A stretch of 64,000 nucleotides of DNA from positions 12,254,288-12,318,287 of the forward strand of contig CM036251.1 in the NCBI GenBank assembly GCA_020698575.1, written 5' to 3'. The notes under the pieces are model-generated. The model searched no databases and was not told the origin of the DNA. It worked only from the letters and a program-made list of their open reading frames with translations. This document shows, piece after piece, positions 1 through 11,318 of the stretch. Position 1 is the stretch's first letter. Every line of letters starts with the position of its first letter. The position numbers were made by a program, and so were the translations under genes. The DNA comes from Bostrychus sinensis. Its lineage: Eukaryota > Chordata > Actinopteri > Gobiiformes > Eleotridae.

Positions 1-1100
1 TGACACTGTCCTATCCAAACAACCACTTTATTTTGTACACCCCTTCCTTTAATGATATACAGTGCGATGGTGATTGAACAGTAATTCTTAGGGTTGTATG
101 ATTTTGTTCGGGGCATTTAGATGGTAGATGGTGACTTGGGGCATCAACCTAAAAACATATTTGTGGGGATTTTGATGATGTGCTGAGAAAAAAAAAAGTC
201 TAAAAGTCCTTCCAGTTTAGCTATGCCTGGAGCTATAGTGCTTTTCCCATTCCCCAGTCATTAAATCATTTTATTTTTCTCCTTCTCTTTTGCGGCTCTT
301 AATCTCAAATTTTTTTACTCCTCCTTTCAGTAACCCCCCCCCCCCCCCCTCTCTCTGGGCCTCATGTTCTTCCACTGTCTGTCCCCCTGTACGTTTTTTA
401 ATCCTCTCCAGTTGTCTCCCCTCTCTGTGGGTGAAAGATGACGGTAGTGAGCTCTGTTTTGGAGGCGTCGGGGAGTAGAGAGGGAAAGGGGGGCTGAAGC
501 GACCATCTTGTCTCTGCTGGTGTCCCGTTGGCGCCGTGTCACATCCATCACCAGCCTGCCCCAACACACACACAACCCACTGAGGTAATGGATGGGGGCA
601 GAGGTGGAAAGAGTGGTTTTAAGGGAGAGATATTATTGAGATATTTTTTATCTTTTTTTGGGGGGGGGTTGCCACTCATTAAATCATTTGCCTTTTGGTG
701 TGTGCAGTGATTTGCGGTGCTAGAGCACAACTTTTTGGCTGCTCTATACCCTCCTCTGCCGCTGCCCACTGCTGTAATGGATGACGGGGCAGATCCGGGT
801 GGCCCGTGAGGCTTGTAAAGAGGGGTGGGGGGTGGGGTGTGGGGAGGTGAAGCGTCCCATTTCAGAGCAGGAACAAGTGGTGCCCCTGTGGAGTAGCTGG
901 TGGAGAGCCATTTGAATTGTCCCGCGAGTGTGTGGTCTCTTCTCTGGTCCAGCTGCTCAATGTAAAAATCCTCAAAAAGTGATGCAGAAAAAATGGCAAG
1001 CGATAAAAGAAATGCACTGAGTAGTCCTAAAAGGGTTGATTTTTTTTTTTTTTTGTATTCATCTATTCATTGAGCATGGAGGGGATCTGAGCAGGTGAAT
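1..1100. other. Non-coding, low-complexity patches (intron 1 or upstream of ptprz1)
   Basis: No credible exon was found. It holds an uninterrupted C run at 334-349, a G run near 659-668, a T run near 1040-1054 and CA-type short repeats near 565-577. A motif TCATTAAATCATTT occurs at about 259 and again, as TCATTAAATCATTTG, at about 677. The short ORFs here are chance openings in low-complexity DNA. Confidence 0.5.
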
Positions 1101-1159
1101 GTGAAGACGCTTTAGGCAGATGTTAACAGCACAAAAGGATTGGAAGGGTCTATTTACAG

Positions 1160-1330
1160 AACATTTACATTACACTCCAGGCATTAGTCTGATCCTCTTA
1201 TCCAGATCGCCTTCAGTAATGGGGTTCAGTGGCAGCGGGACGAGCCTAAATTCCTCGATCAGCGACATTACAAGCTACAGCGTTAGCAGGGGGTCCCCGG
1301 GACAACTGTGCTATGTCGGGACCCCGGAGA
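1160..1330 (-). repeat. Degenerate tRNA-like SINE-type fragment
   Basis: The stretch ACATTTACATTACACTCCAG to CTCTTATCCAG resembles the very common fish repeat that reads ACATTTACATT...TTTATCCAGAGCGACTTA. The following GGGACGAGCC and the AGCGACATTACAAGCTA block look like a decayed, reversed B box and head of a tRNA-like promoter. The open frame across it (MGFSGSGTSLNSS...) is therefore not called as a gene. Confidence 0.4.
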
Positions 1331-1585
1331 GGAGCAGAGGAAGGAAATACAAGCAGCTATGAATTTAAAGCAAACATAAGTATCCGTAGTGTTTTGTGCC
1401 TGCGATTCTTAATGCTTCAAGGGGCTATATTATGCAAAATCCACTGTTTTGGGCTTCTATCATGTAATAATCCTGTATTCTCTGGCACGGCTGTTGTGAG
1501 ACCTCAAAATGCTTGGATTTATGATGAGCTGCTTCTGTAAGAGGCATTGCTTGCTACTGTAGTGTAGTCTGTTTTGGGAGGGTAA

Positions 1586-2282
1586 CAGTGTTGCCAACTA
1601 TTTTTAATGGGAAGTAGCTCAAAAAGTTGCTGAATGTCACCAAATTACATAATTTGCATATGTGTGACATCATCACAACAAATTTGCATAGGACCACCAA
1701 AAGATAAAATTCATTACTGTTTTCTTTGTGTTCATCCCACTCTTTTTAAAAATATATTTTTAACCGAACTTACATAAACTGAAGTTACTACCACCCCACT
1801 GATATTGTTCCTGAGAACCAACGTTATTGTTCACAATAATTTTGACAGTGAAAAGTGATGGGTCAGTTTTATAAATATGGCCTATAACTGTTTACACAAT
1901 TTTAAGAACTGAATTGGAACAAACCAGAAACATTTTTATAAAATTATGATGATTCCTAACATGAGCCAGAGTAAACCTGCTTCATGTAAATAAAAACCCT
2001 CTTAATTAGAGTGAGTGCAAGCAGACAGTGCGTCCTGCTCACTGCTGTGTCCCGCTGAGTGACAGCCGACAGCTCTCACAGAGGGGAAAGAGGCTCCTCT
2101 GTCTCACTACGGGGCAGAAACAGAGCAAATGTGTGCGAGGAAAGCAGGAAAACAGCACCTCACGCTCTCCCAGAATGCTTCTGATGACTTTTTAAAGTTG
2201 TTAAGGGTTGTCCAAAATGTCGCTAAATTTGGTCTGAAAAGTTGCTAAATTTAGCAACAAAATTGCTAAGTTGGCAACACTA
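1586..2282. mobile_element. hAT-type nonautonomous DNA transposon (about 697 bp)
   Basis: The termini are CAGTGTTGCCAACT and AGTTGGCAACACTA, inverted copies of each other and typical of hAT ends. Flanks GAGGGTAA (1578-1585) and GAGGGTAG (2283-2290) match at seven of eight bases, the 8-bp target duplication expected for hAT. No transposase ORF remains. The interior contains subterminal repeats such as GTTGCTAAATTTAGCAAC. Confidence 0.85.
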
Positions 2283-2290
2283 GAGGGTAG

Positions 2291-3879
2291 TACGAGGTTG
2301 TTAATAAAAGTCACTATATTATTTTTGTAATAGACATGTCATTGTTTTAATATCTGCTTTTTAATTAAATTTCTGTTAATAAGAAATGTACAGCAATTTA
2401 AGTTTGAAAGGAGACACAAATAGGCTATATAAAAAATCTTTTGGTCATAATTATACTGCAACTAACTCTGCTAATAAAAATCATTTAAAAAAATCTTAAT
2501 TGTGAACATTAACTCGTGAATTGAATTGTGACTTGAGTGCATTATCCCTAATGTACAGTGTACATTTGGGCTAAAGGTGTAGCCCCAGACACTGAGCATA
2601 TACTTTATGTACAGACATGTTCTCCTGAGGCCTAAATGCATCCTCCATGTTGAGCAGGTGTGGTACATGTTATGTTAATGTCACGCCTCAGGTCATATGG
2701 ACTCATTTAATTCCTGACTGAGGCCTGTGAAGCTGTGGAAGGTTAAGTCTTTAAGTACAACACAATTACAGCAGTCTGCTCTAATTGGAAGGATCTAAGA
2801 TAGGGATTTCAGAGATTTCAGGTCGTCAGTGATGCGCCTGAGAATGATCTGAGAGGCAACCAGAGCTAATGGCTGCCACATGTACAGACTGACCAACACA
2901 CGTCTCATCTCAGTATGGCTCATCTTGTCAAAGTTATAGTCAAAGCAAAGAGAGCTGTTCTTGTGGCAAAGGGGTTGTTAATTTAGTCTATAACCAAAGT
3001 ACATAGTAGATGTGTCAGATAAATTCAAGACTCAGAGGGTCACTCACAAGACAGTGTACTCTTTGTGCCAGTCCCAAGCCTGGAAATGAAAGAAGTTAAG
3101 TGTCAGATAAATATTGTGTAAAAGAGTAAAATTAATGGACAAAGAATGTGCATATAGGATGGAGAAAATTAGTAAGACATCTTCTGTTTATATAAATATA
3201 CAATGTAGTGGATGTGTTGCGCTCTTCAGTTCTGTTTTTGTTTTTTGGAGAGTTATCTCTATCTCAAAAAAAAAAAAGAAAAAAAGAAAAAAAAAAAAAA
3301 AGACATCATCATCATCATCATTTGAACATCATAGACATCTAAAAGTTAAAATCATTCTAAAAGGTTTTGGGGTGTGGCCAGGGCAAGGCCGCCATTTTGA
3401 GGTAGATTTGGGATTTTTAAATTGTTCTCCCTTGCACATTCTTTTTCTGATCAAAAAATGCCTCACAGGCCATTTGTTTGTCCTCACGTTCTGAACACAG
3501 CTATATGAAATTAATATCTTATAAAACAGACCTCGAGCGCCCCTATAAGATTACAGTAGGATGTAGAAATATACTTTCCCCAATCCAGCCCCAAGACATT
3601 GTTGTAACTTTTCACTTTTCATCTTAGTTCTAATTAGAAATACAGTGGTTACCAAAGTAGCAAAGGGTTTTGTTAAGTTGTAGTGTAAAAGACATTGTAG
3701 TATGATTCAGACTTTTCAATCAGACGACAATAGAGCCGTTTTTTTGTTGTTTTTTTCCGTCTTGTTATGTCCTCCGTACGCCAATTTTCTAACTGTTCTA
3801 ATTTGATGAAGTTTTAATTATGGGATAACAAATTAAAATGCTTTGTTCTTTATGGAGTGCTCATTAACAGGCCCCATCT
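2291..3879. other. Non-coding; simple repeats only
   Basis: No exon was seen. An A-rich tract with scattered G runs about 3267-3301, followed by (CATCAT)n at about 3304-3321. The piece CAGTCCCAAGCCTGG near 3070 resembles the tail of a common fish retroposon. Short ORFs in both strands cross the A-rich tract and are not credible. Confidence 0.5.
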
Positions 3880-4190
3880 GTCACAATGAGTTTACTCTGT
3901 TAACAGGGAGTATCAAGCGCAAATGTGTCAAGGTTAACAAAGGACAAAGCTGTGGATCCATTTTTCCTGCGTCCCGCCGCTCGTTTCAATTAGGCCATCT
4001 CTCAGAATAGTCCCGATCCCCGACGGCACAGTGACAAACCGTCTGTGTTAATGAGCTCTGATTGTGATGAGGGGGATCGAGAGGGGCGCAGCGTGACGGG
4101 ATCATGCAGGTGAAAAAGCAATTAGCATTTGGCACCGATCTGGTCCACCCACCGACACCTGCAGGAGGCATGTGGAGGCAGGACGTCCCG
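3880..4190. promoter_or_regulatory. Putative conserved non-coding / enhancer-like block
   Basis: The block has no transposon features and a more balanced base composition than its surroundings. It contains AACAAAGGACAAAG (3938-3951), a tandem pair of SOX-like sites, and homeodomain-like cores (CAATTAGG, GTTAATGAG, GCAATTAGCAT). Such clusters are common in glial and neural enhancers, and PTPRZ1 is a glial gene. The regulatory role is an inference from motif density only. Confidence 0.3.
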
Positions 4191-4820
4191 CTGTGGGACA
4201 GGTGAAGGTGGATGGACAGAGGGCAACTGCTGCCAGCTCATCTGTCGTAAGATGTGAACATAAGTGTTGTTAATTTAAGGGACATGTAGGGAGAAGTTTT
4301 GTACTGGAGACCAATTTTAATCCAGTTTTTTAAGGTTTTGGTCTCAACATTGAACACAGTTAGTTTGTCTTTGTTTATGAGCGACCAATGGCAGCTTGTA
4401 TCTTTCATTATATTTTGAATAGGCATGGTAAAATTGCTTATAACACAAATTGTATGTATGCAATCACTGCATTATTTTGACTTTAGCCAAACAAACCAAA
4501 ATCATAAACAGCTATGGACGACTGTGTATAACCTTGAGGTAGTAATTTGCATGCTGCTTATAATTACAAAATTCCTTGCTAATGGCATGTTTCCACTTCC
4601 TTTAGAGAGTTGTGTTTTCATTGTGCTGAGTGCAGGAGCGCAGCCTTTTCTTTATTAAACCATGTTGCTATACAAATGCCACACAAGTTGTGCTGTAGCA
4701 AACAAGATAAAATAAAATACTTGAATTGGACCTTCAAGTCCTGGGTGCTTTGCTATTTGTGTTTAGTGCAATGTAAAAGGTAATGACCAAACACCTGTTG
4801 CAAGAAAACACTGTATATGT

Positions 4821-5072
4821 CTGCATTTGACCAATCCTTCCAATGCAACCTGTCAGGAGAAGCAGTGGGCATCGTCTGAGCAGCTCTTGGGGATTCTTCT
4901 CCAGATCTTGGGCCAGGATCCTTGCAGCAGTACCCAGCTGGAGGATTAGTCTATAAAACATGTTTTAGTTTGGGGGAGGAAACCAGAGCACCCAGATAAA
5001 ATTCATGCAAACTCGAACCTAGGACCTTCTAGCTTTGAAGCAACAGTGCTAACCAATTGGCTCCACAGTCCC
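4821..5072 (-). repeat. tRNA-like SINE copy, minus strand
   Basis: Read on the minus strand it starts with a tRNA-like head (A-box-like TTGGTTAGCACTGTTGC, B-box-like AGGTTCGAGTT), then the body CTCTGGTTTCCTCCCCCAAA and a tail shared with a second copy at 40436-40790. Shared features include TCCTTCCAATGCA, TTCTCCA and AGCTGGAGGATTAG. It is truncated and diverged. Confidence 0.65.
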
Positions 5073-6075
5073 CTCTGTTCCCCTGGATTTCTAGCTACAA
5101 CACTACTTTGAGTTCAGTTTGGCCTTGCTTCAAACTTGTCCACTGTTTTCTGCCTATTCTCCCACTTGGCAGCTCCAAAATCCGACATGACTTGAATGCA
5201 TCATGAACACTCCCAGTGTAAAAAAAAAAAATGCTCTTAAGTGGTTACCAGATTTTGTAGGAAACATCGTGAATGACCTGATTGTCACCTAAATGCTTGC
5301 TGACGGACTTCCTCTGTCTTTGTCCCGATGTGGGATACAGTGTTGGCACCCTCCTCGTCCCATTCAGTCCCTCTGGGTTAATTAAGTCGTTTTTCTGTTC
5401 AGGAGCTTTTCTTTAAGACCCTGACAAACGGTGTCGTCACTGTGTGTACGGTTAGATTAGGAACACGTCTGCTGGAAACGAAACAGCGAGGGTTGGATCA
5501 GACCTCTCATACTGGGACAGGGGAACTCAGTGCTTTGGTAGTGGTAGTGTTCAGTGCTTTTCCATCATTACAGAACAAAACAGAAAATACTCACCCATTC
5601 TTTGGATTTTTTTGTCTTGTGTCATGAAGAGGCAGGGATGACATCCTGGTGCTGTATATCCACCATCAGCTCAAATGAGTAGCCCCAGGGAATTGTTATT
5701 TGCTAAATGCTTATAGATGTAAATGGGTCAACAGTCAGAAAATGCATTAATACAAAAGATACCAAAAATGCAAGTGTTTCTAACTTGGCATACTAATCAA
5801 ATAAGGTGGAGATTCATTAACAAGTGCTATGCGTGTCTATATGAAACCTCTCTAAGTTGATCTATGTTGTTGTCACACAAATACTTGAGCTTTTTGTAAA
5901 CAGAGCCAGCTAATGCTAAAATTAAAAGGTCTATGCTAGTCTCCATAGTCCTTTTGCTATATGCCCTATACTCAGACAGGTTTGATAGCAGCATAACTCA
6001 AGGAACTTAGTACTTTATTTGAATAATATTTACTTTTTGCATAATATTTCTGAAACATAATTTTACTCAAGAACC
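5073..6075. other. Non-coding; nothing recognised
   Basis: The stretch is AT-rich without splice-linked coding signal. An A run follows CCAGTGTA near 5217-5230, like the end of a MITE. Otherwise no feature was identified. Confidence 0.4.
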
Positions 6076-6079
6076 TCAA

Positions 6080-6161
6080 AATAATAATAATAATAATAAT
6101 AATAACAATAACAATAACAATAATAATAATAATTATTATTATTATTATTATTATTATTATA
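6080..6161. repeat. (AAT)n/(ATT)n microsatellite forming a perfect hairpin
   Basis: About 50 bp of AAT repeats, interrupted by AAC units, run straight into about 30 bp of ATT repeats. The two halves are complementary, so the tract can fold on itself. The minus-strand ORF of poly-Ile across it is an artefact. Related scattered GTA/TAG trinucleotides continue to about 6410. Confidence 0.85.
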
Positions 6162-6996
6162 CATGGATAGTAGTTATATCTTTCCTTTTGGCCTTTCCCC
6201 TCTTGGGTCTCTTCAGCAGATCCTCTGCCTCTTAGTGTGCTATAATTTGGCTTGGGGCTGGCACAAAGCGTACTCAGGCCTGGTTGTAATAGTAATAAAA
6301 GTAATTGTGGTTTCAGTAGTTGTAGTAATAGTGGTAGTATTAGCACTAGTACTAGGAACAGTAGTAGTAGAAGTGCACTTGTAGTGATAGTAATAATACG
6401 ACTAGATATTATTACTTGTTAAGTAGAAGTAAGAGTACCTTGAGTACAGATTTGGAGTACTTTTCCCCTTTGTTTGATAGAGAATACAAGTTGATTCTAA
6501 ATGTTCCAAACAAGGCCAGCTCCTTGGCCTGGTGTAATGTATGCTTTGTTTATATCTGGTGGCTTAATTGGGGAAGTGTTGTTAGCTGTGAATGAAATGT
6601 TCTTGATTTAAATGACTGTAGTTGTACACACTGCAGCTTTGAAGTCTGATTAAAACCACGACATGGAGTCTGGCGCAGGTATGAGCCAACGTTTAAATAA
6701 ATAAAACATCCTTGATGACTTCATTTGAGACGTCTGCTTCTTCATTTCCCTTTAAACCATAAACTCAGTGTAAACAAGTGTGTGAGTCTGCCTGCTCTGT
6801 GTTTAAACCAGGAAGAGATGGTTCTGGGCAGGTGCCTGCATTCATAAAAACCTCAGAAAGATAGAAACTGAAAAGAAGCTCATTAGTCAAGTTTCAAATG
6901 ACTGTGGTAGAAAAATCTGTATGAAGTAGTTTATTATACTGTCATATGCTCAAAATAGGGTGAACATTGAAACTATGTCCAATCACAATCAAACTA
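6162..6996. other. Non-coding; nothing beyond scattered GTA trinucleotides
   Basis: Degenerate (GTA)n continues to about 6410. No exon or complete transposon was recognised. Confidence 0.4.
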
Positions 6997-7110
6997 AAGG
7001 TTGGCGGTTCATTGCATGCTGCTGTTGTGTCCTTGGGCAAAACACTTCACCCACCTTGCCTGTATGAATGTGTTTGCGACGCTCTGTGTTTGGTGGTGGT
7101 TAGTTAATAT
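6997..7110 (+). repeat. SINE-type tail fragment
   Basis: GTGTCCTTGGGCAAAACACT followed by TCACCCACCTTGCC is a widespread teleost retroposon motif (B-box-like GGCGGTTCATTGC just before it). Only this part survives. Confidence 0.6.
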
Positions 7111-8123
7111 TAAGTTGTGTCCAATGTTGTAATGTTCAGACTCCAGCCAAAAGTCAGACAATTCTGGATCATACTGAGTTATGAAAGGCAGAAACCATCC
7201 ACATTAGTTGGTTTCACACATTACATATTAGTAATGTGTGAAGTACTAGATTATTAGAATTTCAAAAGCAAATGTTATGTCAAAGTTATGACTAGTGACT
7301 AGTCTTCTTTGTCTAATAAAGCGTTTAAAACATGACAGGTACCTAAAAAAATTGCAAATATTCTTAAATTCCATAGCATTTGGACTTTACCATTTTATTT
7401 TATGAGCTCAGCTAATGCTAAAAGTCTTGACTGAGAATGCTGAACATTTAAAATGGTCCTTTTTACAACAACATATCCTGAAGGGGCAGCCTGCGTCAGA
7501 GCTCTGTGTTTGTAAACAGTATTTCTGCTGACTCTGTAAAACAAGGTCTAGAGTCATCTACAATGTGTACATTTTAGGCAGAGTGGAGGGTTGCTGTAAT
7601 TAGTAAACAGGAATTAGGAAAGTCTACAAACGTCTAGTCATTAGTAACCCACTGGTGTGACTGGTTTGACTGACCATTTTGAGTCTAATTCTTCTCAGAC
7701 CAGTTGTATCCAATTTATCTGCAAAAGGGAAAGACTAAGGGCAATCCTACATTTTTATGAGTGGTTGTTGTTGGTCCACAGCAGCAAATTTTTCTGCTTA
7801 TGTTGGTACTGAATGTTTTTTTTGTTTTTTTTCTTATTGCTAATCTAACTGCAGTTGGTAAATCCTTAAAGGGGCTTGACTTTTCTGAGCTTTCTACCTT
7901 GTTATAATGTTTCCCTGTCAAAAACATATCCACAGTGTATTGTATTGTTTCATTTACACTTGTTTGTGCAATAACATGTGAGATTCTAATCTAGAGATGT
8001 TCCAAATTAAAAAAGCACAATATGTCTCCTGTAATCTGCTTCTATTGGTATCAGACAAATTTATTTACACAGAAAACAATTATCTAGAACGCCAAACTGG
8101 ATAGATATACAAAGATTTCCCTA
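7111..8123. other. Non-coding; nothing recognised
   Basis: The stretch is AT-rich and free of credible exons. The only longer open frame, on the minus strand at 7715-7933, has no recognisable domain. Confidence 0.4.
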
Positions 8124-8124
8124 T

Positions 8125-8676
8125 TTAAAGTGAATATATTATGCTTTTATTCATATTTTTAAACCAAACTTGGTCACCCATAAAACAGTATTGCACTTTT
8201 AACAACCTTTAAAGACATTATCTGACTAAAAGAAAACATTTTTAAGTCAGATGCCATAACAAAACAGGTGAAGAGACCAGCAGGGGGCAGCAGAGTGCAG
8301 ACGGCTGCAGTCTTTTAACATAATCAAAGAAAAAGACCACTTAACTTACCTAAACTTTTTTATGATGCCATTTTACTACAAAATGAAAAATAGGGAATCA
8401 GTGAAAACAGAGCTGTACACCATTTTGTGGATAAATGAATGAGAGCAGACTGGATGTAGAGGGCTTGTTGATTGGTCCGTGCTTCCTGGGGTGGGCGGGT
8501 GTTCATGAAAGTGAGCTTTCTGAGGCCTCAGGATGGTCATGCCAGAGAATAGAGGATTACTTAAACATGTGATAATGAAGCAAACACAACTCCTGATATG
8601 TTTTTGATGAAAGAACAACCTTATAACATGGTAGAAATTACCGAAAAGTCATTATTGCATAATACATCACCTTTAA
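8125..8676. mobile_element. TTAA-type MITE, copy A (about 550 bp)
   Basis: The ends TTTAAAGTGAATATATTATGC and GCATAATACATCACCTTTAA are inverted copies beginning at TTAA. The body matches the element at 28835-29394 throughout (GAAAACATTT, AGACCAGCAG, GATGCCATTTTACTACAAAA, TGAAAGCAGACTGGATGT in one orientation or the other). A TTAA target suggests piggyBac- or Kolobok-type mobilisation. The minus-strand ORF 8376-8618 lies wholly inside and is not a gene. Confidence 0.75.
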
Positions 8677-9669
8677 GATAAACATTATTGTCATTTGCTC
8701 TTTTGCCTATAACATTGTATCAGCCTCAGCACCTGTTGATCCTCATTTATCAAAGTCTATAACTGCAGCTGATTTATTACTATTTGCAGACTCTAAATCA
8801 CTTCTGAACACTTATTCCTTCCGCCTTAAGTATAACATAAAGGCTTTTCACAGTCATAGCTGGTATATGTTTTCTGACAGGGCTAAGTGTGTGGCCATGT
8901 TATAACTCTTCAACCTGCAGTCCCTGGTCTGGATCTCTTAACACCACTCACCCGCACGGCCTCTGCTCTCTCCACGATAAGCCCAGACCACTGTATGTGT
9001 TTGTGTATGTATGTGTATGTGTGGCTCCCCATGCACTCGAGTGAGACGTGTATCTGTGGTCAGGAACAAATGAGCCGTCTCGAGGGGAGCTGGTGAATAA
9101 TGGATCCACCGTCTACACTTTCCATGTCCTCCCAGAGCTACAGATAAACCGCTAAAGGGCCAACAATGATGCTCTGTGGGCTGTGTCTTTTACTTGTGGG
9201 GCCAACACTGAAGTGGGAGAGGGTGCTGACAGACAAAAGTAGTGGTAAAAGTTACAATAACATTTGCTTCTGCAGTAATCCTTGCCACATCTCAGAAAGA
9301 GTGTGTTTTTGAATGACTGGTTTGTAAAAATGCTATGAGGCAGATGTTTTGCTGTGGCAACCTCAGAAGAGAAAAGCAGAGATTGTAGCAGATTCATAAG
9401 CCATTTGTAATACTCATTGACAGTTTGTGTATCCAGTTGAGGCTAAAATGCCTGTCCTCAGTTTACCTTCTTGTAGATTAATGTACTGATATTCCAACTC
9501 ATGCCAAAAGTTGTCCATTTCTAGATATTGGCGCACACTGTTATGAAATGACACAGGGACCACCAAAGTTGGTTGTAATTATAACAAGAATGAGGATTAG
9601 TAGATTAGTTGTAGCTATTTTGCAACAACAACAAAAACTTGTTGAAGTAATGACTATATAAAGTCAATC
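8677..9669. other. Non-coding; nothing recognised
   Basis: No exon was identified. A short GTATGT-rich patch lies near 8995-9022. The region otherwise has ordinary intronic composition. Confidence 0.4.
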
Positions 9670-9673
9670 TTTA

Positions 9674-9806
9674 AGAGCTATATTATGCTTTTATTTATCT
9701 TTTTAAACCAACCTTGGTCACTTCTAGAACAGCACTGCACATTTTGCAACCTTTAAAAACATTATCTGACTAAAATAAAACATTTTAATAAATACTCTAC
9801 TGATAT
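9674..9806. mobile_element. TTAA-type MITE, copy C, truncated by a second element
   Basis: The stretch ATATTATGCTTTTATTTATC to AAACATTTTAATAAATACTC matches the left 130 bp of the elements at 8125 and 28835. It stops exactly where the palindromic element 9807-10306 begins, and its right part is not found on the far side, so a deletion accompanied or followed that insertion. Confidence 0.65.
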
Positions 9807-10306
9807 GTAACACTTTATTTTAAGCTCCACTTAACCATTAACTAGGTGCTTATTAGCATACTAGTTAGTGATTAATTAGCTCTTAATGGTTAATTATAAA
9901 GCACCTATTAATCCCTTATTCTGTGTGACCAATTCTACAACTAATTAGCAATTAAGTAACATTAAACATATTAAACTCATAATTACTGCTCATTAGTAGG
10001 AAATAAGGAAGTTGCTGGACATAAATTATGATCTTAATCTTAGCTTTTGGTACTATTCCCTGATAATGCTCCTACTCTTATTAGGATCATAATTTATGCT
10101 CAATAACTTCCTTACTTCCTGCAAATGAGCAGTAATTATGAGCTTATTAAGGGGGAAATCTTAGTTAATTACTAATTAATTGTAGCATATGGTCACACAG
10201 AAAAAGGGATTAATAGGTGCGTTACAATTACCAATTAATAGCTAACTAACATGCTAATTAGCACCTAGTTAATGGTTAATAGATGGGCCTTAAAATAAAG
10301 TGTTAC
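9807..10306. mobile_element. 500-bp near-complete palindromic (foldback) element
   Basis: The ends are GTAACACTTTATTTTAAG and its inverse CTTAAAATAAAGTGTTAC (approximate to one mismatch). The complementarity continues inwards: CTAGGTGCTTATTAGCAT against ATGCTAATTAGCACCTAG, CACCTATTAATCCC against GGGATTAATAGGTG, CATAATTACTGCTCATT against AATGAGCAGTAATTATG. Nearly the whole unit folds into one hairpin. It is a foldback MITE with no ORF. An 8-bp target duplication was not evident. Confidence 0.85.
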
Positions 10307-10315
10307 CTAATTAAA

Positions 10316-11253
10316 GATATTAGGGAGGATTTTTTTCGACTGCTGAGAAACCAGCGACTGTTTGTCCTTTTTTTAATAATGCGCATGCGTCAGGCCCCGC
10401 CCTTCACTGTTCCTTTCCAAGGAACTCCTCTACAGCGACGTGCACGAGCGTTGGAACACGAGTGTTTGTTTACAGCCGGCATCAGCAGAGATTCACCTAA
10501 ACCTAGACCTGCATTGTTTGTTTGCGCGACCTTTGACCTAGTTCCCCACACAGACCCAGTCACATGCACAGTCCTTAAATGTGAGCAAAAATATATACTC
10601 CTGCTATTGGTAGCATTAGCAAACTGACGTTGCTGTACAGTTGAAATGGTTCAACAGCTAAAGAAAAAAGGCATTTTTTTCAAACGATAAGATAAACGTT
10701 ACCTGTCCAGCAGAAACTGGGCGACCAATGCATCGTCTAAAGCCCTTTCTGTTCCTACAGCGCACGCCGTCCTTTGAAGGAATCGCCAATAACTACACGG
10801 GTTTTATTCTGCTCTTCTACAGTTTTTCTCCTCCTCTCCTCCACTTCAAAAACAGTTTTCCTTTTGTGACCGCCCGGTTCATGGTTTTCCTCAGCCATTG
10901 TGCTCTTTGAAGTCAGGCTGTCCGCGCTACGATGTTAACGCCGCTAACGCGGCGCTAATGCGGCGCTAATGCCGGACTACATAAACATAGTGTATAAGCA
11001 TGCGCAGGCACAAGAATGCGCACTATCGGCGAAACCAGGAAGATGAACGAATGAATGGCAAGTCCGTGGAACAATGGTTAACGTACTCATGACGAAAACG
11101 ATTGGATGAGGTTTTTTAAGCCCCACAGAGTCCACAGTTTATTAATATTATTATTATATTTTCTAATACACCAATTTATAAGCCTTATACAGGGCAATGA
11201 AGGTAGTTTTTTATTAATAAACATTTTTATAATTTATAAAGATCCTCCCTAAT
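10316..11253. mobile_element. About 0.94-kb DNA element with CpG/GC-box-rich interior
   Basis: Terminal repeats TATTAGGGAGGAT and ATCCTCCCTAATA flank a unit unlike the surrounding AT-rich DNA. Inside are two NRF1-like palindromic sites (ATGCGCATGCGT at about 10379-10390 and CATGCGCAGG near 11000), a GC box (CCCCGCCC) and a short tandem of GCGGCGCTAATG. No transposase was recognised; the + strand ORF inside begins in the adjacent foldback element. Family unassigned. Confidence 0.6.
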
Positions 11254-11318
11254 ACATTTAAGTGCTGGGGAAAACACTGGTATGATACGGTAGCATTCAT
11301 GTAACCATAAGAAACATA

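Noticed and set aside
1214..1362. Open frame MGFSGSGTSLNSS... considered as an upstream exon or separate gene
   Set aside because: It overlaps a decayed tRNA-like repeat and no splice or homology support was found.
5972..6346. Minus-strand poly-Ile ORF
   Set aside because: Translation of the AAT/ATT microsatellite.
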